DNA of 64,000 nucleotides, taken from Chitinophagales bacterium. Its GTDB lineage: Bacteria; Bacteroidota; Bacteroidia; Chitinophagales; LD1. This document shows, piece by piece, positions 1-8,351 of this stretch. The position numbers and the translations under genes were made by a program. The stretch is taken from the NCBI GenBank assembly GCA_026129525.1, contig JAHCHW010000009.1, positions 112,285-176,284 on the forward strand, written 5' to 3'. The notes under the pieces are model-generated. The model did not search any database and had not been told where the DNA came from. It saw only the letters and a program-made list of their open reading frames with translations. How positions within the stretch are numbered: position 1 is the stretch's first letter; every line of letters begins with the position of its first letter.

Positions 1-4
1 GCAC

Positions 5-34
5 TTGTTCCGATAAAACAGCTTGCTATCTTTG
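5..34 (+). promoter_or_regulatory. Bacteroidota-type promoter for the lipoprotein pair
   Basis: TTG at 5-7 and TATCTTTG at 27-34 are separated by 19 bases, an exact fit to the Bacteroidota consensus TTG-N17..20-TAnnTTTG. The first ATG lies at 81, giving a leader of about 40 nt. No experimental start site is known. Confidence 0.6.
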
Positions 35-80
35 GCGCATTATGGCGTTTACGGAACGCTGCTAAATATTCAGACCAGTA

Positions 81-404
81 ATGAAAAAACTCATACTCCC
101 TTTCATTGTTCTTGTAGTAATGGCATTTTCGCAGAGTTGCAAAAAGTGTTTTCGCTGTTACAACGAATGTGTGCAATGCAATATTGTGGTTAATAATCAC
201 ACGTTTGGTCATGTTTTGTGCAAGGATAGTTTTAATACCACCCAGCAATACGAGGCGGCTATTTCTGCCGATACTTCGTTGGGATATACTTGCTTTGCTA
301 CGGCACCTACATACAACTACGAGTTTTGCGTAAACCAGCCCGGCAAAGAGAGTTATCTGAACTATTACAACAAGGGCAAAAAAGTAACCTGCGATGAGAA
401 GTAG
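81..404 (+). CDS. Cysteine-rich putative lipoprotein
   Basis: The 107-aa product begins with a lipoprotein signal (MKKLILPF..., lipobox FSQSC at about residue 20). The mature part contains many cysteines (C-K-K-C, C-Y-N-E-C-V-Q-C), which suggests disulfides or metal binding in the periplasm or outer membrane. I do not recognise the family. The stop overlaps the next gene's start by 11 bp, so the two are very probably co-transcribed from the promoter at 5-34. Function unknown; the call rests on the signal and the gene pairing. Confidence 0.65.
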   Translation: MKKLILPFIVLVVMAFSQSCKKCFRCYNECVQCNIVVNNHTFGHVLCKDSFNTTQQYEAAISADTSLGYTCFATAPTYNYEFCVNQPGKESYLNYYNKGKKVTCDEK

Positions 405-1146
405 TTTATTGTTACTGGCAATTTGTGGTGTGCTTTTTACTTCTTCCTGCAAAAAGAAAGAGCAGTTTTGTAAACTCGGCAAGTTTTACGCCACCGATGG
501 AGCTAATTATTCTACCCCGAACACTTTTACCTACGATGCCGCCAATCGGTTGATAAAGATTGCCTATGTTGACAAAACAAAGGATACCCTCGTTTATTCA
601 GCCGATACGTTGTTTGTGAAGAAATATGATTACCGCGATACGCTGTTGAGCTTATTAAGCGGTTTGCTGAACAGCAACGGCAGTATAACAAGTGCTACAC
701 TGATTACCTTTGATGCTTCGGGCAATGTAACCGGCACCGAAACGTATTCGCTCCAGTACAATGCCGATGGCACCCTTTCGCAGTTTTCGCTAAGTAATTC
801 GTCCGGAAACGAAACCCGAATTTACACCTATGCCGATGGCAACCGCGCAACAGGTAAACTGTTTGTTGGCGGCATCGAGCAGGAGAAGTATGTTTTCTTT
901 CACTCTACAGCCCTTAACAAAACCGGCATAGATGATAATAACGGAGTGTTTACCCCTTACTTCGGAAAACCCTCTAAAAATCTGTTGGACAGCCTTCATA
1001 TAATTGCCGGTGGCGATACTACCCGCATACGCTATACGCATCAATTGGACGGCAACGGCTACACTATTAAAACGGTACGCACTTACCTTCCTCCAAGTGT
1101 AGATACCAAGTTCTTCACGTATTCGTATTTCGACTGCCGTGAATAA
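394..1146 (+). CDS. Putative lipoprotein with YD/RHS-like repeats
   Basis: The 250-aa product has a lipoprotein signal with lipobox TSSC at about residue 19, followed by Lys-rich residues. The body has short strand-rich repeats of the type F-T-Y-D-A-A-N-R-L and L-Q-Y-N-A-D-G-T-L, resembling YD/RHS-like or DUF4595-type beta repeats of Bacteroidota surface lipoproteins. It overlaps the upstream lipoprotein gene by 11 bp and should form a two-gene unit with it. No catalytic motif is visible. The role is unknown, perhaps a surface structural or binding protein. Confidence 0.65.
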   Translation: MRSSLLLLAICGVLFTSSCKKKEQFCKLGKFYATDGANYSTPNTFTYDAANRLIKIAYVDKTKDTLVYSADTLFVKKYDYRDTLLSLLSGLLNSNGSITSATLITFDASGNVTGTETYSLQYNADGTLSQFSLSNSSGNETRIYTYADGNRATGKLFVGGIEQEKYVFFHSTALNKTGIDDNNGVFTPYFGKPSKNLLDSLHIIAGGDTTRIRYTHQLDGNGYTIKTVRTYLPPSVDTKFFTYSYFDCRE

Positions 1147-1170
1147 GGGGATTTTCCCTTATTTCTCTAT

Positions 1171-1200
1171 TTGCACAAATCAACCGAAAAGTTATTTTTG
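1171..1200 (+). promoter_or_regulatory. Promoter of rplL
   Basis: TTG at 1171-1173, 19-bp spacer, then TATTTTTG at 1193-1200 (perfect TAnnTTTG). The start codon is at 1340, so the 5' leader would be about 130 nt, long for this genome. It could house autoregulation, but I recognise no specific fold in it. Confidence 0.65.
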
Positions 1201-1339
1201 CAACCCGTTTTGACAACTGCTTCCAACTATTATCAAAACAGGAAACGTTCTTACCGTGAAACTGCCTACAGGAATGTGAGCCCTGAAACGCAGCAACACC
1301 GCGGAACAATATGGTATAACAAAACAAAAACAAATAACA

Positions 1340-1717
1340 ATGGCAGATTTAAAAGCACTGGCTGAAACATTAGTAAGCCTTACTGTAAAAGATGTTCAGG
1401 AATTAGCAAACATTTTAAAGGCAGATTACGGTATTGAACCGGCTGCTGCGGCTGTAGCTGTAGCTGCAGGTCCTGCAGGTGGTGGCGCTGCTGCTGCTGC
1501 TGAAAAAACTGAATTTGACGTAATTCTGAAAAGCGCTGGCGCTCAGAAGCTGAACGTAGTGAAAGTGGTTAAAGACCTTACCGGTCTCGGACTGAAAGAA
1601 GCTAAAGATTTAGTGGATGGTGCACCGAAGCCCGTTAAAGAAAAGGTTGACAAGGCTACTGCCGAAGACCTGAAGAAAAAACTGGAAGAAGCAGGCGCTG
1701 AAGTTGAAGTGAAGTAA
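1340..1717 (+). CDS. rplL: 50S ribosomal protein L7/L12
   Basis: The 125-aa product is a full-length L7/L12. An N-terminal dimerisation domain (about 1-35) is followed by an Ala/Gly-rich hinge (about 36-53) and the conserved C-terminal factor-binding domain with F-D-V-I-L-K and T-G-L-G-L-K-E-A-K. It forms the ribosomal stalk and recruits translation GTPases. Unusually, rplJ and rpoBC are not adjacent: upstream are two lipoproteins and downstream is a peptidase. The gene has its own promoter (1171-1200) and terminator (1739-1777), so it is monocistronic. Sequence quality suggests a working gene, possibly the only copy. Confidence 0.97.
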   Translation: MADLKALAETLVSLTVKDVQELANILKADYGIEPAAAAVAVAAGPAGGGAAAAAEKTEFDVILKSAGAQKLNVVKVVKDLTGLGLKEAKDLVDGAPKPVKEKVDKATAEDLKKKLEEAGAEVEVK

Positions 1718-1738
1718 TTACACTAACAACAATATATT

Positions 1739-1777
1739 AAAGGGTTAATCCGGTTGGGTTAGCCCTTTTTTATTTTT
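1739..1777 (+). terminator. Intrinsic terminator after rplL
   Basis: A stem AAAGGGTTAATCC / GGGTTAGCCCTTT with G-U pairs runs into a T-rich tract at 1766-1777, 21 bp after the rplL stop codon. Confidence 0.75.
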
Positions 1778-1837
1778 TGCTTTGTAACACTGTGCTGTTA
1801 AAGCAAAATATTTTCACTCTGCTGCCGTCAACATTTT

Positions 1838-2809
1838 ATGCTTGTAAAAGAAAAACACAAACGCTTGCGCTTGTTTGGCGAAGTAATGGGGCTTGCACCA
1901 CTGCCCCTTCGGTTAAAAGAAGCGCGCATTGCCGTAATGGGCGAAGAAGATGTTCCTCGTTCTAAATTCGGATTATCGAGTTTGCAGCAACTATATCCGC
2001 GCATATCACCGCGCATGTGGCGGGGCAGGGCGTATCTTCCTAAAACAGTTATCATCTCTAATTTATTTAATCATACACAAACTCCTATTGAAGAGGGCTG
2101 GAGTGTAGAAAAAACACAAACACGCGATTTCCGAGGCAAGAATCTTACTTACAACAGCCACAACGGAACCGACTTTGCCATTCCGGTAGGCAGTACGGTT
2201 TGTGCTGCAGCGCCCGGCAAGGTGGTGGCGGTTATTTCGGAGTTTAACCGAGGCGGTTTGAAAATTTTTATTGACCACGGCAACGGAGTAATTACCAGCA
2301 GCGGGCATTTGGCGCGCAGCTTTGTAAAGCAAGGGCAGGTAGTGCATCGCGGGGAACCGATTGCTCTTTCGGGTTACAGCGGTTTAGATGCGGTTGTTAC
2401 TTTTCCGTTTGGTATTCCGCATGTGCATTTTAACGTGTGGCTGAATGGCGAGCCGGTTGACCCGTTCCCGCACGATAACAACGAAAGCATGTGGCGGGCA
2501 GGAAACATGCCGGTAGCCGAGCGAAAAACCGATGAGCAACTGATGGCTGCTAACTTTAACGAACAGCGAACACATCAGGCAATTGAAGCCTGCAAAACAC
2601 CGGCATTGCGGCAAATGCTCGCTGCTATTCCCGTTTTGCATGAGCGTGCTGCCAACACTATTATTAAAATGAATTACTACCCCACGCGATTTACACAGCG
2701 CTATAATTTGTACGAAGAAACGTTTCCGCGCCTGCCACTGCTTAGTTTACCTTTTGCGCCAGAAGAATTTAACCGCCTTGTTTTTTTAGATGAGTTGCTC
2801 GCGCAATAG
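1838..2809 (+). CDS. M23 (LytM-type) family metallopeptidase
   Basis: The 323-aa product has the M23 zinc-peptidase core at about residues 100-215: H-N-G-T-D (first zinc ligands), then P-G-K-V-V, H-G-N-G-V, S-G-H-L and P-H-V-H-F (the H-x-H ligand pair). M23 enzymes normally cut peptidoglycan cross-links or act as LytM scaffolds. No signal peptide or membrane segment is evident, and the basic N-terminus is odd for a wall enzyme. The soluble relatives of this type in Bacteroidota may have another substrate, or the start may be misjudged. The C-terminal 100 residues match nothing I know. It stands alone, before the PLP enzyme gene. Confidence 0.85.
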   Translation: MLVKEKHKRLRLFGEVMGLAPLPLRLKEARIAVMGEEDVPRSKFGLSSLQQLYPRISPRMWRGRAYLPKTVIISNLFNHTQTPIEEGWSVEKTQTRDFRGKNLTYNSHNGTDFAIPVGSTVCAAAPGKVVAVISEFNRGGLKIFIDHGNGVITSSGHLARSFVKQGQVVHRGEPIALSGYSGLDAVVTFPFGIPHVHFNVWLNGEPVDPFPHDNNESMWRAGNMPVAERKTDEQLMAANFNEQRTHQAIEACKTPALRQMLAAIPVLHERAANTIIKMNYYPTRFTQRYNLYEETFPRLPLLSLPFAPEEFNRLVFLDELLAQ

Positions 2810-2836
2810 TTTTATTTGTCCTCATCATTTGATTAA

Positions 2837-2842
2837 AAGGAG
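2837..2842 (+). promoter_or_regulatory. Shine-Dalgarno site of the PLP decarboxylase gene
   Basis: AAGGAG lies 6 bases upstream of the ATG at 2849 (spacer 2843-2848). Strong Shine-Dalgarno sites are uncommon in Bacteroidota, and most genes in this window lack one, so this start is well supported. Confidence 0.55.
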
Positions 2843-2848
2843 ATAAAC

Positions 2849-4294
2849 ATGGAAAAACCGGTATGCCCCTTTCCGGACAAAGGAACTTTGGCAGATGATT
2901 TATTGGAAACCATTCGCGCAAAACGCCAGCGCGATATACAATGGCAGGCAGGTCGCTCGTTTTGTTTAATTTATTACCCGGGCGAAGAGCGTGAACACGC
3001 CATCAAAAAAATATTCGATGCTTACTATGCCGATAGCGGACTAAACCCTACTGCTACCCCTAGCCTTGCCGAGTTAGAAGCCGAAACGGTAAGCATGTGC
3101 GCCTCGCTGTTTAACGGCACTGCCGAAACTTGCGGCAATGTAACCACAGGCGGCACCGAAAGTATTTTGCTGGCGGTAAAAACAGCCCGCGATTATGCCC
3201 GCAAAACAAAACCCCACATTAAAAAGCCGAATGTAGTGTTGCCCCAATCGGCACATCCGGCTTTTATGAAAGCGTTTCATTTTCTGGAGGTAGATTTTAT
3301 TGCCACTCCGCTTAACAGCGATTACAGTGCCGATGTAGCCGCTATGGAAAAAGCCATTAACGAAAACACCATTATGCTTGTTGGCTCGGCACCGGCTTAC
3401 GCGCATGGGGTAATGGATAACATAGAGGCTATTGCTGCGCTTGCTAAACGCAAAAATCTGTTGTGCCATGTGGATGCCTGCATAGGTGGATTTATGTTGC
3501 CGTTTATTAAACAACTCGGCTACGCTGTTCCGCCTTTCGATTTTTCGCTTGAAGGGGTTACTTCACTTTCTGCCGATTTGCATAAGTATGGCTACGCTCC
3601 CAAAGGCTCATCGGCAATTCTTTACAGTAATCATGAGCTACGAAAACATCAGTTTACGCTTTACACCAAATGGAACGGAGGGGTGTATGGCTCGCCCACT
3701 ATTACCGGCACCCGCAATGGTGGTTGTATTGCTGCAGCCTGGGCAGCGCTTAAAGTAATAGGTAACGAGGGGTATATGGAAATGGCTGCCGTCACCATGC
3801 AGGTAACAGATAAAGTGATGAAAGCGATTTCCGAGATTCCTGAGTTGCAAATCATCAGCCGTCCGGTGATGAGCATGGTATCGTTTCAGAGCCATGCAAT
3901 TGATGTGTACATGCTTGCCGATGAACTGAACAAACGCGGCTGGCATTTCGAAAGGCAGCAACTGCCGCCAAGTTTGCACTTTACCTTTAACTACATTCAC
4001 CATGCTGTAGCCGATGAATTTATTGCCGACCTTAAGGCATGTGTAGAAGCGGTAAAAGACAAGCGCCTGAAACAATTGGGTAACAAGGTGCAAACCGCAG
4101 CAGTAAAAGGTTTAAGCAAAATTTTGCCCGCAGGCACATTGGCAAAATTCAACAAAGCGGGAGCAGAGGAAATTGACAACGAAAACAAAGCCGCCATGTA
4201 TGGCATGATGGGCGCTCTCTCCGGCACCGATGACCTCGAAAAAATTGTGCTCGATTTTCTCGATAACATTTACACCGCAAAGCCCAACAAGTAA
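2849..4294 (+). CDS. Sphingosine-1-phosphate lyase-like PLP-dependent enzyme
   Basis: The 481-aa product is a fold-type I group II decarboxylase. The PLP lysine is Lys246 in S-A-D-L-H-K-Y-G. The segments H-V-D-A-C-I-G-G-F and T-G-G-T-E-S-I are typical of the sphingosine-1-phosphate lyase branch rather than glutamate decarboxylase. S1P lyases split phosphorylated long-chain bases into phosphoethanolamine and a fatty aldehyde. Bacteroidota make sphingolipids, so such a substrate is plausible. The eukaryotic membrane anchor is absent. A LysE-type exporter begins 3 bp after the stop, so the two are co-transcribed. An amino-acid decarboxylase role is the main alternative. Confidence 0.82.
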   Translation: MEKPVCPFPDKGTLADDLLETIRAKRQRDIQWQAGRSFCLIYYPGEEREHAIKKIFDAYYADSGLNPTATPSLAELEAETVSMCASLFNGTAETCGNVTTGGTESILLAVKTARDYARKTKPHIKKPNVVLPQSAHPAFMKAFHFLEVDFIATPLNSDYSADVAAMEKAINENTIMLVGSAPAYAHGVMDNIEAIAALAKRKNLLCHVDACIGGFMLPFIKQLGYAVPPFDFSLEGVTSLSADLHKYGYAPKGSSAILYSNHELRKHQFTLYTKWNGGVYGSPTITGTRNGGCIAAAWAALKVIGNEGYMEMAAVTMQVTDKVMKAISEIPELQIISRPVMSMVSFQSHAIDVYMLADELNKRGWHFERQQLPPSLHFTFNYIHHAVADEFIADLKACVEAVKDKRLKQLGNKVQTAAVKGLSKILPAGTLAKFNKAGAEEIDNENKAAMYGMMGALSGTDDLEKIVLDFLDNIYTAKPNK

Positions 4295-4297
4295 GTT

Positions 4298-4903
4298 ATG
4301 CTGGAAGCTATCGGCAACGGCTTTATGAGCGGGCTGGTTATTTGCACGTTTTTCGGTCCCATCTTTTTTATGCTTACCGACCTTGGGCTAAAGGGCAACC
4401 TGCGCGGTGTGCTTTACCTTAGTTTGGGAACTTTCCTGAGCGATGTGTTAACTATCCTGATTGTTTACTTCATTGCTCAAAGCCTTGTAAAGCACACAAC
4501 ACTTATCAACGCGCTTTACATAGCAGGCGGATTGGTGTTGGTGTACATCGGCTTTAAAAGTTTTACCAAAACTAAAATTGATACTGCCCACCCCGTGGTT
4601 GACCGTAAGCATTTGCGCCAACTGTTTGTAAAAGGCTTTTTAATTAACAGCACCAACCCTAATGTTTTCTTTTTTTGGTTTGGTGCGGTAATGTTTGCCG
4701 TAAACCTGTATAAAGGCAACACCAGCTTTGTGTTTGCCCACTTTGTTACCACAGTAGTAATGGTGCTTACCACCGATATCGGCAAGGGTTATGGCGCTTC
4801 GCTGTTGCGCCCGTATGTAAACGATAAGGCTATGCTCCTGCTCGGCAAACTTTCGGGCATTATCATTATGGGTTTTGGAGTAAAGTTGATGTTTTTTCAT
4901 TGA
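4298..4903 (+). CDS. LysE/RhtB family exporter
   Basis: The 201-aa membrane protein has about six hydrophobic segments and the LysE-type opening G-F-x-S-G-L-V-I-C-T-F-F-G-P, as well as the N-S-T-N-P-N-V-F-F-F-W motif in the middle. LysE proteins export amino acids or related small amines. The 3-bp gap after the PLP lyase gene suggests it exports a product or substrate of that enzyme, but that is inference. Confidence 0.85.
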   Translation: MLEAIGNGFMSGLVICTFFGPIFFMLTDLGLKGNLRGVLYLSLGTFLSDVLTILIVYFIAQSLVKHTTLINALYIAGGLVLVYIGFKSFTKTKIDTAHPVVDRKHLRQLFVKGFLINSTNPNVFFFWFGAVMFAVNLYKGNTSFVFAHFVTTVVMVLTTDIGKGYGASLLRPYVNDKAMLLLGKLSGIIIMGFGVKLMFFH

Positions 4904-4910
4904 GAGAAAA

Positions 4911-4994
4911 TGCCTCACCCCGTCCCGACAAAGTCGGGACACCCCTCTCCACGCGTGGAGAGGGAAGCTCCGCGCAGCGGAGCGGGGTGAGGCA
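4911..4994. repeat. Cloverleaf-like palindromic repeat
   Basis: Outer arms TGCCTCACCCCG and CGGGGTGAGGCA enclose three perfect inner hairpins: TCCCGAC-AAA-GTCGGGA, CCTCTCCA-CGCG-TGGAGAGG and GCTCCGC-GCA-GCGGAGC (shared bases at the joints). It sits between convergent genes. Similar CCTCACCCC / CCCTCTCC elements appear at 12050-12090 inside lysC and at the right end of the window, so it belongs to an interspersed family. Confidence 0.8.
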
Positions 4995-5059
4995 GTTAAG
5001 AACGCCTTGCCTGCCAAGCAGAGCGAGGCAAACCAACAACCGCAAAGTTACTTGCCGCT

Positions 5060-8000
5060 CTATTTTACACTGCCGTTTACTTTCTCCAGCAATTTTTGTT
5101 TTAGCTCATTCTCGCTTGCAGCAAGTATTTCAAAAGCAGTTTCTTTTTCACCGCATTTCAATATTCCTTTTAGTTTCCATTGGTTGTTGCTTGTGCTGTA
5201 GGTGCCGGTTACTTTACAGCCATCGGAGTATTCTCTGGCATCAACAAAAGTTAGTTTGGCATCAGCGCCTTTGGCAGATATGTTGCTGAGTTGTTCGTCC
5301 AAGTAGGTTGAGAGGTTCAGGTTATCGTTTAGTTTGTCGCTATTCATAAAAACTGAGCGCACAAACACGGGCTTGGGGTTGGCGAGTGTAATTCTTTTCC
5401 GGTCGGGTTCGTTCAGTATTCCAATATCGAAAGTTCCGCTTTTAGGAATCAGCACTTGCGGTTGTTGCAGGCTGCCCACGCTCTTTGCCAAATCGGGCAC
5501 TTTATCGTTGGCGTACTGAAACAGCATACTTACATCCACAAACTTATCTTCGCGTAATGCGGCACCGTTCATGGCTTGCAGCAAAGCATAAGTGAGTAAA
5601 CCGTGCCCGAAGCGGCTTGCCTCGTAGCTCTTTTTATCAGCCGCACAACCCGTAATAATAAACATGCCTGTGCGGTCTTTCATACGGTCAATAGCTTTTA
5701 GCTGGTTGTAGCCCACATCGCGTGCTGCCAGCCAGTTATCAATTGCGGTGCCCGAGCCGCAGGCATCAATAATCATTACCTGCTTTAGGGCGGGTATTTG
5801 TTTTATCCATTGGGTAAATTCTGCCGTGCTTATGGTGTAGTTTTTACGAATAACCTCATCTCTGTAAGCATCGGCATTCGCCTGTGTGGCTTCGGAAGTG
5901 AGGTAGTAAAAATCGTTGGCATCGCCACCCCAGGTAATACCGTGTCCGCTAAGGTGCAAAAGCAATATATCTTCCGGCTTTGCTTTCTTCTGTATTTCCT
6001 CTAATGTTTTGCGGATGTTTTCTTTAGTGGGAGCAATAGTGCCCGGGCTGGTAAGGGTGTACACAAAAGTTTTATCCTTACCAAACAGGTTTTGTGCACC
6101 TAACTGTATGGCATTGCTTACCATGCGGGCATCGGGCTCGGCATAAGGTAAGTTAATAGCGTGGTTGCCGTATTGGCTTACCCCGCAAACAACGGCATAA
6201 AATGAAGGCAAAGTAGTGGAGGCTTTACCCGCAGGGGTGTATATGGCAACGGCTCCTCTGCTTTGCACAAAGCCATCGGCACTCCACGCCTTAACGGTAA
6301 TTTCATTCTCCTTGCCGGGCATTAGCAGCGAGTTATCTTTAAGGCTGTAGTTAATAACCTGCACGGGCTTGGTGGTATCAAAACCATCTCCCCGTGCATC
6401 GGCTTCCACTTCTTTGCCGTTTATGTTAACCTCTACTTTACCGTAGCCGCCTTCGCGTTTGGTGAGTGTAATGGGGAGTTTGTCATCTTTTATTTCTCCT
6501 AAATCTACCGTTGGGTATAACTTCAGTTCATTCATGCCGCGCATATCGCGCAGCTTTTCGCCTTTCATTACTTTTTCCCACAAGCCCGGCTCCCAGTAGC
6601 GGTCTTTGAGCTGGGCAAAGTCAATTACTTCGAAATGATTTAAACTATCATTTGCTGATTCTATTATCCAATAAGAATATTCAAATATTTCCCGATCTCC
6701 GTCAAATAATCCATTCTCCGTAATAAAAAAGGAATGATTATTATTAAAAAAATGCCAATCTGCAATAATCTTTTTATTGTCAATATCGAATAATGAAATT
6801 TTCTCTTCGTAAACAATAAAGAGAAGATTAGAGTTGGGTGCTTTATAAATATCCTCGAATCTAACCTCTCCTAAAGTTGTAACTGACCTATCTTTTAATT
6901 TTATTAAAAATAAGTTATTGTTCTTGTTATCTCTAAGCAGTAATTCTTCGTCTGAAATTTGCTTCATGAAAAAAAAATGGGAGGCAGGGTCAGGATTCAA
7001 AGATTTTGAAAAAGGAATCTCAAAACTATCAACTATTTGTTCTTTATAGGTATCTACCACATCCAATTTATTGTTATTGTAAACAAACAATATTGAGCTT
7101 TGATTGCCTAATAAATGATATCCGGGATAATCCCTAACTGACAATATTTTTTCCGCTTTTTTAAAATTATTATCCCATATTATTATCCCCGAATCTTCAA
7201 ATGAAAAGCAATATTTATCTCCTTTCTTGTAAAGCCTATTTTCCTGGAGACCCATATAGGGGAAATACCAAAGTGGATATTGTTCTTTCTTCCCCCATAA
7301 ATCAATTTCATCTAACAATAATCCCGATAAAATATCATAAATGCAATATATGCCTTCACATCCTTCAACGTCTGTAATGCAAATATGATTGCCGTCAATA
7401 AGAATCATATCTTTGGTGTCAGAGTACAAGGCTTGTTTAGTAAACAATTTTTTTCCACTTTTTAAATCATAGACACAGATTATCATATCTTCACTAGCAG
7501 TTGCAATGTACTTCTCAGTTACAACAATATTACTTATTGCTGAAGATCCATTGTAATTAGAGCTTTGTGTTTGGTATAATAACTTTAAATCGTCCGTTTG
7601 CCAAACAGAAATAGTCCCATCTAAGGACCCTAAAACAAAATGAGAATTACTTGGATTAAATTTACATGAGGTAAGTACATTGTTGTGGTTCTCAATTATC
7701 TTTACTAACTTACCATTTGACATATCATACACCATCCCCGTATTTTCCCTTGTCGCTGTAATTAGTATAGATTTGTTATTGAGGTTGTAGATGCCTAAGG
7801 GAAATTGAGTTTTAGTTCTGCCATTTAAGTCTATGCTGCAAACCTTTACATTCTGTTTGTTAAATACTTGCACATAATTATATAGTGATTCATCTTTATT
7901 GATTATATAATCGGCACTTATGTTCTTGAAACTGAAATCATCAAAGCTAATTTCATTATCTTTGTCAGTGACTAAAATTGGATGTATTTCTTTTCCATGA

Positions 8001-8269
8001 TTACCGCTGAATAGTAAATATTTTCCACATTTACTTAAGCCAAGAAGATAGCCATTAAGTCTTTTGTATAAAATTCCATCATTTAATCGCCAAACATGTA
8101 TTAATAAATCATCGCTAGCAGATATTAAAAACTTATTGTCTGCCGTAACTCCCACAAAATAACATCCCCGAGTATGCCCTACCGGCAACCCCAACCGAAT
8201 AGAATCTCCTTGTGCATTTGCAGGGCGGGCAGTAAAAAGCACTAAAGCCAACAGAAAAAATCTCATCAT
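5060..8269 (-). CDS. Secreted caspase-like (C14) protein with WD40 propeller
   Basis: The 1069-aa product starts with a signal peptide (MMRFFLLALVLFTARPANAQ). Residues about 25-500 contain WD40-like repeats (G-H-T-R-G-C, S-A-S-D-D-L-L-I-H-V-W). A linker with a beta domain covers about 520-690, and a caspase-like domain about 695-940 carries the dyad His776 (S-G-H-G) and Cys837 (D-A-C-G-S-G). It is probably periplasmic or surface-exposed. The segment encoding most of the propeller (about 6620-8150) is far more AT-rich than the flanks, suggesting a mosaic gene. Substrate unknown. Two caspase-TPR genes lie at 15892 and 25307. Confidence 0.88.
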   Translation of the reverse strand: MMRFFLLALVLFTARPANAQGDSIRLGLPVGHTRGCYFVGVTADNKFLISASDDLLIHVWRLNDGILYKRLNGYLLGLSKCGKYLLFSGNHGKEIHPILVTDKDNEISFDDFSFKNISADYIINKDESLYNYVQVFNKQNVKVCSIDLNGRTKTQFPLGIYNLNNKSILITATRENTGMVYDMSNGKLVKIIENHNNVLTSCKFNPSNSHFVLGSLDGTISVWQTDDLKLLYQTQSSNYNGSSAISNIVVTEKYIATASEDMIICVYDLKSGKKLFTKQALYSDTKDMILIDGNHICITDVEGCEGIYCIYDILSGLLLDEIDLWGKKEQYPLWYFPYMGLQENRLYKKGDKYCFSFEDSGIIIWDNNFKKAEKILSVRDYPGYHLLGNQSSILFVYNNNKLDVVDTYKEQIVDSFEIPFSKSLNPDPASHFFFMKQISDEELLLRDNKNNNLFLIKLKDRSVTTLGEVRFEDIYKAPNSNLLFIVYEEKISLFDIDNKKIIADWHFFNNNHSFFITENGLFDGDREIFEYSYWIIESANDSLNHFEVIDFAQLKDRYWEPGLWEKVMKGEKLRDMRGMNELKLYPTVDLGEIKDDKLPITLTKREGGYGKVEVNINGKEVEADARGDGFDTTKPVQVINYSLKDNSLLMPGKENEITVKAWSADGFVQSRGAVAIYTPAGKASTTLPSFYAVVCGVSQYGNHAINLPYAEPDARMVSNAIQLGAQNLFGKDKTFVYTLTSPGTIAPTKENIRKTLEEIQKKAKPEDILLLHLSGHGITWGGDANDFYYLTSEATQANADAYRDEVIRKNYTISTAEFTQWIKQIPALKQVMIIDACGSGTAIDNWLAARDVGYNQLKAIDRMKDRTGMFIITGCAADKKSYEASRFGHGLLTYALLQAMNGAALREDKFVDVSMLFQYANDKVPDLAKSVGSLQQPQVLIPKSGTFDIGILNEPDRKRITLANPKPVFVRSVFMNSDKLNDNLNLSTYLDEQLSNISAKGADAKLTFVDAREYSDGCKVTGTYSTSNNQWKLKGILKCGEKETAFEILAASENELKQKLLEKVNGSVK

Positions 8270-8351
8270 AAAAATTTCGCTTGGCTTAAAAGTAAAAAAG
8301 TAGAGGGAAGTTGTAGGCTTGTGTGGTAAAGGAAAGTTTGGGATACTTCTT

